Assembly (NCBI GenBank): GCA_017395725.1
Contig: JAFQOB010000335.1
Location: forward strand, 1-7,765
DNA: 7,765 nt
Direction: 5' to 3'
DNA from: Clostridia bacterium
GTDB taxonomy: Bacteria; Bacillota_A; Clostridia; Oscillospirales; CAG-272
Notes under the pieces: model-generated
Told to the model about the DNA's origin: nothing
The model's database searches: none
Seen by the model: only the letters and a program-made list of their open reading frames with translations
In this document: positions 1 to 6,254 of the stretch, piece by piece
Position numbering within the stretch: the stretch's first letter is position 1
Layout of the letters: each line of letters opens with the position of its first letter
Position numbers and translations under genes: made by a program

Positions 1-1116
1 ATTGAACTTCAAAAACGCCTGAACGTTCCCATAGGCTATCATATTTATAACTGGCACAACAATCCTTTTAATATAAACTACCCGCACTTTACGCCCAAAG
101 ATGAATATTATCGTGGTTTAGCACAACTTAAAGGTAAGGATATTAACGTTATGCCTTATATTAACGGCGTAAGCTGGGAAACCCACGATGCCGACGAGGG
201 CTTTGATATTAATTTTGAAAACATAGGAAAATACGGTGCGGCTCTTGACAAATGGGGAAATCCCATTACCGTTTCATACCCTCAAAAGAAGGTCAACGGA
301 GAAGATACACAGTTATCTCCAATGTGCCCATCTTTCCCGCAATGGCGTGAAATAGTTAAAAATCTCGCAAGAAAGCTCGAAAACGAAATGGACGTTGACG
401 GCATATATTTCGACGAAATAGCCGCCCACAATCCACACCCTTGCAGAAGCGAAAAGCACGGTCATCTTCCCGGTGGCGGAAGCTCGTGGACAGACGGCTA
501 CAACGAGCTTATGGATATTGTAAAATATGGCAAAAAAGACAATGTCTTTTACGTTTCCGAATCAAGCGGCGAGCCATATATGAAGAGCTTTGACGGGTAT
601 CTCACTTGGCTTTGGAGACAGCCCGACGACGTACCCGCATTTTCTGCTATTTATGCAGGATATATAGTAATGCTCGGCAGATTTTCCGACGGTATCGATA
701 AAAAAGACGATGCATTTTTCAGACAAAATATTGCAAAGGCATTGCTTTACGGTCAGCAACCCGGGTGGCTTTTTGCAGACGTAGTATATGACAACGGCAG
801 AATGGAATTTCTTGAAAAATTCGTAAAGATGCGTTATAAACACACAAATACGTTCTGTAGCTGCACAATGCTCCGTCCGCCTAAAACCAATAACGACAAT
901 ATTATGTCTGCAGGTTGGAAAAAACGCAACGGAAATAATATTACCCTCTTCGTTGCAAACCTCTCCGACAAAGAAACAGACTATTCTGTCTCATTCGACC
1001 GTATTGAATATGGCATAGATTTAGACAAACTTCCAAAGAATGCCGTTGTCCATAACGATACGGTTACACTTACAGGAAAAATACCCGCTTTTGACGTAAT
1101 TGATTTGAATTTTTGA
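1..1116 (+). CDS. Glycoside hydrolase-like protein, DUF6259-type TIM barrel (5' end missing)
   Basis: The reading frame is open from base 1, so the gene starts upstream of the window. The ATG at 151 is internal: the 50 codons before it are in frame and protein-like (IGYHIYNWHNNPF). The 371 visible residues look like the second half of a (beta/alpha)8 glycosidase followed by a small beta-sandwich. Numbering from base 1, the strand VDGIYFDEIA carries D138 and E139, and YVSESSGEPY carries E187 and E191. Acidic residues at the ends of such strands are usual catalytic candidates in this fold. From about residue 300 (SAGWKKRNGNNITLFVANLS) the sequence becomes the beta-rich C-terminal domain common behind catalytic barrels. 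The overall pattern resembles DUF6259 proteins, recalled from memory and not searched. Substrate, signal peptide and localisation cannot be judged without the N-terminus. No strong terminator follows. Confident as a carbohydrate-active-type gene, less so on family. Confidence 0.7.
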   Translation: MELQKRLNVPIGYHIYNWHNNPFNINYPHFTPKDEYYRGLAQLKGKDINVMPYINGVSWETHDADEGFDINFENIGKYGAALDKWGNPITVSYPQKKVNGEDTQLSPMCPSFPQWREIVKNLARKLENEMDVDGIYFDEIAAHNPHPCRSEKHGHLPGGGSSWTDGYNELMDIVKYGKKDNVFYVSESSGEPYMKSFDGYLTWLWRQPDDVPAFSAIYAGYIVMLGRFSDGIDKKDDAFFRQNIAKALLYGQQPGWLFADVVYDNGRMEFLEKFVKMRYKHTNTFCSCTMLRPPKTNNDNIMSAGWKKRNGNNITLFVANLSDKETDYSVSFDRIEYGIDLDKLPKNAVVHNDTVTLTGKIPAFDVIDLNF

Positions 1117-1223
1117 GTATTTACCGATACAATAATTCGTGTTTTTCTGCTTTTATTTATTGTTTTTTTGCAATATGCACAAAAACATTTGCAATTTTTA
1201 GGTAAATATATTAAATAAATCTA
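1117..1223. other. AT-rich intergenic stretch without recognised function
   Basis: This gap between the glycosidase-like gene and the next promoter is dominated by T-runs and A/T-rich sequence. The only hairpin candidate is a self-complementary hexamer TTGCAA repeated at 1168-1173 and 1189-1194, followed by five T residues. It could form a weak 6-bp stem, too weak to call a terminator with confidence. No open frame or RNA gene is apparent. Confidence 0.5.
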
Positions 1224-1251
1224 TTGATTTTTATCAAAAATGTGATATAAT
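1224..1251 (+). promoter_or_regulatory. Sigma-A promoter of the riboswitch leader (extended -10)
   Basis: A perfect TATAAT lies at 1246-1251, preceded by TGA at 1243-1245, which makes an extended -10 (TGnTATAAT). A -35-like TTGATT at 1224-1229 sits 16 bases upstream. Transcription would start near 1258, about 20 bases before the leader-linker stem of the glycine riboswitch, which is where a leader transcript should begin. Confidence 0.75.
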
Positions 1252-1276
1252 TGTCTCAACAAAATTGCATATCTCA

Positions 1277-1471
1277 GCTAAATGAAGCTTACAGGAAAGT
1301 CGGAAATACATTCCGTGCCGAAGGAGTAAACCTCTCAGGAGTCTGTTTTTAACAGATAAGACTGTAAGTGGATAGCATTCCGGAGAATCTCTTACTTCGC
1401 TAAAAGTAAAGAGTGCCGAAGGTGTAAACGGTAAAGAATTTACCGCGAATCTCTCAGGCAAAAGGACGGAA
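1277..1471 (+). promoter_or_regulatory. Tandem glycine riboswitch (two aptamers)
   Basis: Two successive copies of the glycine aptamer core are visible. Aptamer 1 has P1 CTTACAG 1288-1294 with CTGTAAG 1362-1368, a hairpin CGGAA 1301-1305 with TTCCG 1311-1315, the conserved GCCGAAGGAGTAAA, and CTCTCAGG followed by a variable hairpin and AGAC. Aptamer 2 has P1 TTCCG 1378-1382 with CGGAA 1467-1471, a stem CTCTTAC 1389-1395 with GTAAAGAG 1406-1413 (one bulge), GCCGAAGGTGTAAA, a perfect 7-bp stem 1429-1435 with 1439-1445, and the near-consensus CTCTCAGGCAAAAGGAC. A leader-linker kink-turn also fits: GCTA 1277-1280 pairs with TAGC 1373-1376, with a 3-base bulge at 1281-1283 and tandem G-A pairs between 1284-1285 and 1371-1372. 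This class is known to bind glycine and to control glycine catabolism or transport. Here it precedes an AGCS symporter gene, so it should tune amino-acid transport to the glycine level. Confidence 0.95.
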
Positions 1472-1547
1472 CTTTATATACCCTCTTTCGCATTGTTATA
1501 TTTTTAACGAAGCTATTGGGATTATTATTCTGCAAAGTTGCTATCCA
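1369..1547 (+). promoter_or_regulatory. Candidate antiterminator pairing, riboswitch linker with terminator 5' arm
   Basis: The inter-aptamer linker TGGATAGC (1369-1376) is a perfect 8-base complement of GCTATCCA (1540-1547) in the ascending arm of the downstream terminator. In addition, AACTTT (1470-1475), at the 3' edge of aptamer 2, is complementary to AAAGTT (1534-1539), the adjoining part of the same arm. The two pairings are nested and contiguous on the terminator side, so together they would replace almost the whole terminator stem. Bases 1371-1376 are the same ones needed for the leader-linker kink-turn, and 1470-1471 belong to P1 of aptamer 2. The ligand-stabilised fold and the antiterminator therefore compete. 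The complementarity is seen in the sequence; the regulatory role is inferred. Confidence 0.6.
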
Positions 1548-1587
1548 TTTCATTTTCTTGGATAATAACTTTGCATTTTTTATTTTT
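1531..1587 (+). terminator. Riboswitch-controlled intrinsic terminator (attenuator)
   Basis: TGCAAAGTT 1531-1539 pairs perfectly with AACTTTGCA 1567-1575. The stem continues through one G-T pair and one C/A mismatch into TATCCA 1542-1547 with TGGATA 1559-1564, closing an 11-base loop. A T-rich tail (1576-1587, interrupted by one A) follows. The hairpin lies after the riboswitch and just before the ribosome binding site of the symporter gene, so it is an attenuator in the leader and not the end of a gene. Confidence 0.9.
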
Positions 1588-1588
1588 C

Positions 1589-1595
1589 AGGAGGG
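1589..1595 (+). promoter_or_regulatory. Ribosome binding site fixing the symporter start at 1603
   Basis: AGGAGGG is a near-perfect Shine-Dalgarno sequence, seven bases before the ATG at 1603. It excludes the longer in-frame reading from TTG 1516, which has no such site and would translate through the attenuator hairpin. Confidence 0.9.
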
Positions 1596-1602
1596 TCTTT
1601 TT

Positions 1603-3024
1603 ATGGACTTTTTGTACAACATAGTTGCAGGTATTAATACATACTTGTCAAACTACATTCTCATTATTCTCCTCGTTGGAATCGGTCTCTACTATTCAAT
1701 CAGAACACGTTTCGTTCAGATTCGCTGCTTCGGTGAAGGCTGGAAAAAAATGTTCGCAAACTTCTCCCTTAACGGAGAAAAACAAAAATCAGGCTTAAGC
1801 TCGTTCCAATCCCTTGCGACTGCTATTGCAGCACAGGTTGGTACAGGTAATATCGTTGGTGCCTGCGGTGCAATTCTTATCGGTGGTCCCGGTGCAATTT
1901 TCTGGATGTGGATTATTGCTTTCTTCGGTATGGCTACAATCTACGGAGAAGCCGTAGTTGCTCAGAAAACACGTATAGTTGAAGAAGACGGCACCGTTAA
2001 AGGCGGTCCCGTATATTACATTACAAGCGTATTTAAAGGCAAATTCGGTAAAATCCTTGCAGCCTTCTTCGCTATTGCCGCTATGCTTGCTCTTGGTTTT
2101 ATGGGCTCAATGGTTCAGTCAAACTCTATTGCAGAAGCATGCACAAATGCTTTCAATATTCCCGGTTGGGTAATGGGCTTGGCAGTAGCTGCAATTTCTG
2201 CTATAATCTTTATCGGCGGTGTTCAAAGAATAGGTGCTGCAACAGAAAAAATAGTGCCTCTTATGGCAGGTCTCTATCTTATCGGCGGTCTTATTGTTCT
2301 TGCTGTTAATATTGAGCACATTCCCGCAACAATTGCTGCAATATTCAAATATGCATTTAACGCAAAAGCTGCTCTTGGCGGCAGCATCGGCGGCGCAATA
2401 TATCTTGCAGTTACTCAGGGTGCAAAGCGTGGCTTGTTCTCTAACGAAGCCGGTATGGGTTCTACCCCTCACGCTCACGCTCAGGCTAACGTTGAAAAGC
2501 CTCACGACCAGGGCGTTGTTGCTATGATAGGTGTGTTTATTGATACGTTCGTTGTACTTACATTTACAGCCCTTGTGGTTATTTCCGTATTCTTTACAGG
2601 CGACGGAGCACTCAATCCCGCAAACTTTGCAGACGGTGTATTCCTTGAAGAAGCAGTTTCACTTGCGGGTCTTTCAAAAACCAATCTCGCTCAAAATGCA
2701 TTCGGTTCCGCATTCGGACTTGCTTCTATAGGTAATATTTTCGTTGCTATATGCTTATTCTTCTTTGCTTTCTCCACTATCCTCAGCTGGAATCTCTTTG
2801 GAAGAATCAACGCTATATATCTCTTCGGTAAGAAGTTCGACGTAGCTTATTCAATAATTGCAATCGCATTTATATTTACAGGCTCTCTCCTTTCAAACGA
2901 TCTCGTTTGGGAGCTTACCGATATGTTCAATAACCTTATGGTTATCCCCAACGTTATCGCCCTCTTTGCTCTCGGCAAGGTAGTCGCAGAGGCTTCAAAG
3001 AGCAACAAAAACGAACTTAGATAA
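1603..3024 (+). CDS. Sodium:amino-acid (alanine/glycine) symporter, AGCS family
   Basis: This 473-residue polytopic membrane protein is the size expected for the alanine/glycine:cation symporter family (AgcS/AlsT type), which imports small neutral amino acids with Na+ or H+ across the cytoplasmic membrane. Family signatures are intact: QVGTGNIVG at residues 78-86, GGPGAIFWMW at 94-103, the KGGPVYYI segment near 133-140, and RGLFSNEAGMGSTPHAHAQA at 276-295. Long hydrophobic segments run to near the C-terminus, which ends in a short charged tail. The start at 1603 is set by the strong ribosome binding site and gives the usual N-terminus, a short amphipathic stretch before the first membrane segment. 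The gene is monocistronic, framed by its leader attenuator and a terminator at 3052. The glycine riboswitch in its leader argues that glycine is a physiological substrate; alanine or serine cannot be excluded. No frameshift or missing motif is seen. Confidence 0.95.
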   Translation: MDFLYNIVAGINTYLSNYILIILLVGIGLYYSIRTRFVQIRCFGEGWKKMFANFSLNGEKQKSGLSSFQSLATAIAAQVGTGNIVGACGAILIGGPGAIFWMWIIAFFGMATIYGEAVVAQKTRIVEEDGTVKGGPVYYITSVFKGKFGKILAAFFAIAAMLALGFMGSMVQSNSIAEACTNAFNIPGWVMGLAVAAISAIIFIGGVQRIGAATEKIVPLMAGLYLIGGLIVLAVNIEHIPATIAAIFKYAFNAKAALGGSIGGAIYLAVTQGAKRGLFSNEAGMGSTPHAHAQANVEKPHDQGVVAMIGVFIDTFVVLTFTALVVISVFFTGDGALNPANFADGVFLEEAVSLAGLSKTNLAQNAFGSAFGLASIGNIFVAICLFFFAFSTILSWNLFGRINAIYLFGKKFDVAYSIIAIAFIFTGSLLSNDLVWELTDMFNNLMVIPNVIALFALGKVVAEASKSNKNELR

Positions 3025-3051
3025 TTAGAGTTTATACCCTTCCCTTAGCTT

Positions 3052-3095
3052 AAGTATGCGCTTTTCTACAGTCTATGTAGGCGCATACTTTTTTT
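3052..3095 (+). terminator. Intrinsic terminator of the symporter gene
   Basis: AAGTATGCGC 3052-3061 pairs perfectly with GCGCATACTT 3081-3090. After a TTTT bulge, an inner stem CTACA 3066-3070 with TGTAG 3076-3080 closes a 5-base loop. A run of T at 3089-3095 follows. It stands 27 bases after the symporter stop codon. Confidence 0.92.
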
Positions 3096-3130
3096 ACTTC
3101 TTGCTTTTTTTAAAATAATTACAATTACCC

Positions 3131-3159
3131 TTGACCAATGAAAGAAAATGATATATAAT
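3131..3159 (+). promoter_or_regulatory. Sigma-A promoter of the LytM-domain gene
   Basis: TTGACC (3131-3136) and a perfect TATAAT (3154-3159) are separated by exactly 17 bases. The start point would be near 3166, leaving an untranslated leader of about 44 bases with a GGAGG ribosome binding site at 3198-3202. This near-consensus promoter suggests constitutive vegetative expression, with no sign of a sporulation sigma factor. Confidence 0.85.
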
Positions 3160-3209
3160 ATAATGGAATACAAATATTTTGAAGTGCATTTCAAATCGGA
3201 GGCGGTTTA

Positions 3210-4829
3210 ATGAAGAAAAAAATTATTCTTGCGCTTATTATTTTGGCATTGTTTATTCCTACATATCTGGCTGTTGCCTATTATATATCTGCTCAAAACG
3301 CACCTGTTGCAGAAAGAACTATTGAAAAAATGACGGTTACCGACCTTGACGGTAATAAATTCGTTTTCGACAAGGAAAGCAAGGAATCAAAAGAAATGAT
3401 TGCGTTCTTTGTAGAAATGAACGATACGGCAAAGGAAGTTCCGTCTTTACCTGCACAGATGAAAAAGATGGAGCATTATAAGGCTGTATACAGAAGCTAC
3501 AACAAGGACAAGGTGTACAAGTATTACTTTACAAAAAATCCCGAAGAAGCTTATTACGTAGATGCACAGAATAAGACTTTCAGTATTTCAACCCAAAAGG
3601 CAGTTGAATTCCTTTCGATGAAATATGCGGAAAGCACATACGAAGCTTCTACAGAACCTGAACTTACCGTATCGAATATCAGCGTACTTGAACCCTACAA
3701 TATTGATTGGAAGTACAAGGCGGGGGCCGGAGAATATATTTCAACGTCATATTCCGGAAAACAAGATGCTTCATCTCAGTACCCGGTATCCGGCAGCTTA
3801 CAGCTTTCTTTCACCAACCAGCCCGATTTCATAACCGTAAAGATTATGCATGGTGAGACCGAAATATTTAATGACCTATACGAAAACTTGACCCCCTCTA
3901 TTATAGGAGAAACCAACAAGACGTTTGATATTGAAGTAAACGCTAAATGGTATGAGTCCGAAGAAAAAGAATATTACGGCGATGCATCTTATAAGTTTAC
4001 AGCAAACGTAAGTGCTCCCGCTTACTTCTATCTCGGAGAAAATACTATCGAACACGGAGAATTCGTTGTTCTTACTGCAAAGAATATTCTTGATATAAAC
4101 GCTATTAACTTTAAATCCGAACCCGCAATAAACTACACCCCCACCTTCTACAAGGAAGGCGATTACGTAGTTGCACTCATTCCGATTTCAGTTACTCTTG
4201 ACTATTCTCCCTCTTACGTATTCACAGTATCCTCGGGCGGAGTTACCGAAGAACTTACATTGACAGTAACAGAAAGAGCTAAGAAGAATAACATTTATTC
4301 TAAGGCATCTGCTGAGCTTGTAAACAAGACGAGAACACAAGCTATTTTGGATTCGTTCTCAAGTGCATTGAAATCCACCATTAACACAAACGAAACAACA
4401 CGTTATTGGGAAGATTTGTTTATCGAACCCGCCGCAAGACAAGTCCGTTGGGGCTTCGGCAGAAACGTGATTATATCTTCAACAGGCGGTCAGTATATTA
4501 ATACCGGCGTTGACTATATGGTTGTAGGCGGAGATCAGGTATCGGCAGTTAACAAAGGTAAGGTCGTTTACGTAGGTGAGCAGCTTTACAGCGGAAAGAT
4601 GGTTGTTGTCGATCACGGCTACGGCTTGAAGAGCTGGTATATGAACCTCAGTACTATTTCTGTTAACGTAGGTGATATGGTAGAAAAGGGCGCTGCCCTC
4701 GGCGTAGTTGGCGATACAGGTTATAACTACGGCGGTGTTAGCCTCCATTATGAATTGACTATACACGGCATTCCCGTTTGCCCGTACTCTCTCAATGACG
4801 AAGGCATTAAGATGTACATCGGTGAATAA
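3210..4829 (+). CDS. Membrane-anchored protein with degenerate M23/LytM domain
   Basis: The 539-residue protein starts with a lysine-rich tip and one hydrophobic segment (about residues 5-27, no lipobox), predicting an N-terminal membrane anchor with the rest outside the cytoplasm. Residues about 35-140 are a charged, tyrosine-rich domain I do not recognise. About 150-360 is beta-rich with Ig-like character. The C-terminal part (about 410-535) is a recognisable M23/LytM fold: NTGVDY, VNKGKVVYVG, MVVVDHGYGLKSWYMNL, VNVGDMVEKGAALGVVGDTG and VSLHYEL. In active LytM enzymes the residues are HxxxD, a His in YxH, and HxH. Here the first His is N431 (D435 is kept), the YxH His is N479, and the first His of HxH is S511 (H513 is kept). 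Without three of these five it is unlikely to be a zinc peptidase. By analogy with EnvC, NlpD or Bacillus SpoIIQ it may bind peptidoglycan or another protein. The start is supported by GGAGG seven bases upstream. The gene is monocistronic. Confidence 0.88.
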   Translation: MKKKIILALIILALFIPTYLAVAYYISAQNAPVAERTIEKMTVTDLDGNKFVFDKESKESKEMIAFFVEMNDTAKEVPSLPAQMKKMEHYKAVYRSYNKDKVYKYYFTKNPEEAYYVDAQNKTFSISTQKAVEFLSMKYAESTYEASTEPELTVSNISVLEPYNIDWKYKAGAGEYISTSYSGKQDASSQYPVSGSLQLSFTNQPDFITVKIMHGETEIFNDLYENLTPSIIGETNKTFDIEVNAKWYESEEKEYYGDASYKFTANVSAPAYFYLGENTIEHGEFVVLTAKNILDINAINFKSEPAINYTPTFYKEGDYVVALIPISVTLDYSPSYVFTVSSGGVTEELTLTVTERAKKNNIYSKASAELVNKTRTQAILDSFSSALKSTINTNETTRYWEDLFIEPAARQVRWGFGRNVIISSTGGQYINTGVDYMVVGGDQVSAVNKGKVVYVGEQLYSGKMVVVDHGYGLKSWYMNLSTISVNVGDMVEKGAALGVVGDTGYNYGGVSLHYELTIHGIPVCPYSLNDEGIKMYIGE

Positions 4830-4849
4830 TTAGTAATACTAAAACAAAT

Positions 4850-4881
4850 AACCCTTGTAGTAATTACAAGGGTTGTTTTTT
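4850..4881 (+). terminator. Intrinsic terminator of the LytM-domain gene
   Basis: AACCCTTGTA 4850-4859 pairs perfectly with TACAAGGGTT 4865-4874 around a 5-base loop, followed by G and a six-T tail (4876-4881). It lies 20 bases after the stop codon of the LytM-domain gene. Confidence 0.92.
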
Positions 4882-4914
4882 GCAATATTTTTGTTTCTTT
4901 GTAGTATAAATATT

Positions 4915-4959
4915 AAAATGCTGAGTAAAGGGAGTTTTCCCATTTACTCAGCATTTTTT
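4915..4959. terminator. Bidirectional terminator between convergent genes
   Basis: A 14-bp perfect stem (4916-4929 with 4943-4956) extends inward by three G-C pairs with one bulged A, closing a GTTTT-type loop region. On the + strand it is followed by T residues through 4959. On the - strand it is followed by a TTTTAATATTTA tail. Its base touches the TAA (4958-4960) of the - strand glycosyltransferase, so it most likely ends that operon and also backs up the + strand terminator at 4850. Confidence 0.9.
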
Positions 4960-6226
4960 ATTCTGATTTTGATATAAGGTCAATAATTACTTTTGCTTTT
5001 TCCGACCAATCATTCGCCCTTGCCTCTTGATCAAGAAGAGCTATATAGTTTTCATCATTTTTGAGCTCCATTGCTTTATCAAGCTTGGCAAGAAAATCAC
5101 TATGATCTACACCACGAAGTACACTTTTATATTTACGGCACTCATTCATATCAGTCGTTACTATGGGTTTATGAAGTGCCATATATTCAAAAAGCTTAAC
5201 CGGACTTGTTGCTTTTGTTATATTGTTTATAACAAAGGGTATGGTAAGTATATCACATTTTGCGGCATAGTTTTTCAAGATTTTGTAGTCGACAGGACCG
5301 AGAAAATATACGTTTTCTTCACCATTCATATTTTCATCGTATGCCTCGTCATATTTGATACCGAAAAGAACTATTGAATACTTGTCCGTAGCCGCTATTT
5401 TTTTGATTAGTTCATAGTCAAACCACTTTGCCAACGCACCGTAGTAGCACATTATCGGCTTTCCTTTTTCAAGAACCGCCTTAAACTCGGGCATATAATC
5501 AAAGCTTTCATCTAAATTATCAAAGAAGGAATAATCAACACCGTTCGAAGACATAACAAGATTTTTTTCGCCCCTGTGCTTGATAACGTCTTCCCGAAGC
5601 AAATCGGCAGTTACTACCACAAACACCTCGGTATTATTCATAGCAAACTCGTATTTGTCAACTATATTCTGCGGAAGATTCTTCGTACCCGCAAGCTCGG
5701 GACTTATATCGTCAATATATTCGTATATAAATCCGTATCCCTTGGACATATAGTCTTTTATATTTTGTACCGATAGCTTCCAGTCGGTTGAATAAAGCTG
5801 TATGTACTTGGGCTTATTGACTTTCTCAAGCTCCGACATCAATATCTTGTTAAGCAAAATATTATTGTAGTTAATAAGATATAGGTTGTCACTGAATTTC
5901 TTTACGGTTTTAACCTTGTCAGTCATTGTTGTTACTTCATAAAGAACAAGACAACGGTTTTTGGATAGGTTGTTTGCTATATGTTGCGGACGCTGAAACA
6001 AAGGCACGTTATAGCCAAAACTACTTCTCCAAAGAACTATTCTGTCAAAACCGTCTGAATTAAGTATTTCGCTTAGCTGATTTCTGTATTTTTGTGGGTT
6101 AAAAAACACCGCAAAGCTTATTTTGTTTAGATAATTCGCAACAATATAGGCATAAAGCTTTTTGCAAAAACCAATAAAACCATACTTTTTGTAGACGTTT
6201 ACAAGTTTTGAAAACTTTTCTCTCAT
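4958..6226 (-). CDS. TuaH-like glycosyltransferase (GT-B fold, GT4-type)
   Basis: This 422-residue cytoplasmic or membrane-associated sugar transferase probably adds a sugar during surface polysaccharide assembly. The N-terminal half holds VPLFQRPQHIANNLSK (about residues 74-89), a pattern typical of the TuaH-like group, and FIYEYIDDISPEL (166-178). The middle has SSNGVDYSFF (226-235), the linker before the second Rossmann domain, then MCYYGALAKWFDYELI (259-274). The donor-site region is NVYFLGPVDYKILKNYAAKCDILTIP followed by SPVKLFEYMALHKPIVTT (341-358), with E347 in the position of the conserved donor-binding glutamate. The N-terminal 40 residues are basic and hydrophobic and could hold it to the membrane. 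The start at 6226 has AAGGA ten bases upstream, 28 bases after the wecB stop. It is the last gene of the operon. The acceptor and donor sugars cannot be read from the sequence; UDP-ManNAc made by the neighbour is one possibility. Confidence 0.85.
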   Translation of the reverse strand: MREKFSKLVNVYKKYGFIGFCKKLYAYIVANYLNKISFAVFFNPQKYRNQLSEILNSDGFDRIVLWRSSFGYNVPLFQRPQHIANNLSKNRCLVLYEVTTMTDKVKTVKKFSDNLYLINYNNILLNKILMSELEKVNKPKYIQLYSTDWKLSVQNIKDYMSKGYGFIYEYIDDISPELAGTKNLPQNIVDKYEFAMNNTEVFVVVTADLLREDVIKHRGEKNLVMSSNGVDYSFFDNLDESFDYMPEFKAVLEKGKPIMCYYGALAKWFDYELIKKIAATDKYSIVLFGIKYDEAYDENMNGEENVYFLGPVDYKILKNYAAKCDILTIPFVINNITKATSPVKLFEYMALHKPIVTTDMNECRKYKSVLRGVDHSDFLAKLDKAMELKNDENYIALLDQEARANDWSEKAKVIIDLISKSE

Positions 6227-6254
6227 TAGGTGTTATTCCTTATTTATGTAATTT

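Noticed and set aside
1168..1199. Possible terminator after the glycosidase-like gene (TTGCAA repeated, then T-run)
   Set aside because: Only six weak base pairs with a 15-base loop; much weaker than the other terminators here.
1118..1208. Inverted repeat TATTTACC (1118-1125) and GGTAAATA (1201-1208)
   Set aside because: Eight A/T-rich pairs separated by 75 bases with no supporting structure; expected by chance in this composition.
1234..1461. 75-codon open frame on the - strand
   Set aside because: It is antisense to the glycine riboswitch, whose conserved cores and paired stems fully explain the sequence.
1516..1602. 29-codon N-terminal extension of the symporter from TTG 1516
   Set aside because: It lacks a ribosome binding site, runs through the attenuator hairpin and T-tail, and the ATG at 1603 has an AGGAGGG seven bases upstream and gives the normal family N-terminus.
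2119..2505. 128-codon - strand open frame inside the symporter gene
   Set aside because: It overlaps the conserved symporter coding region, is cysteine-rich without a motif, and looks like a chance shadow frame.
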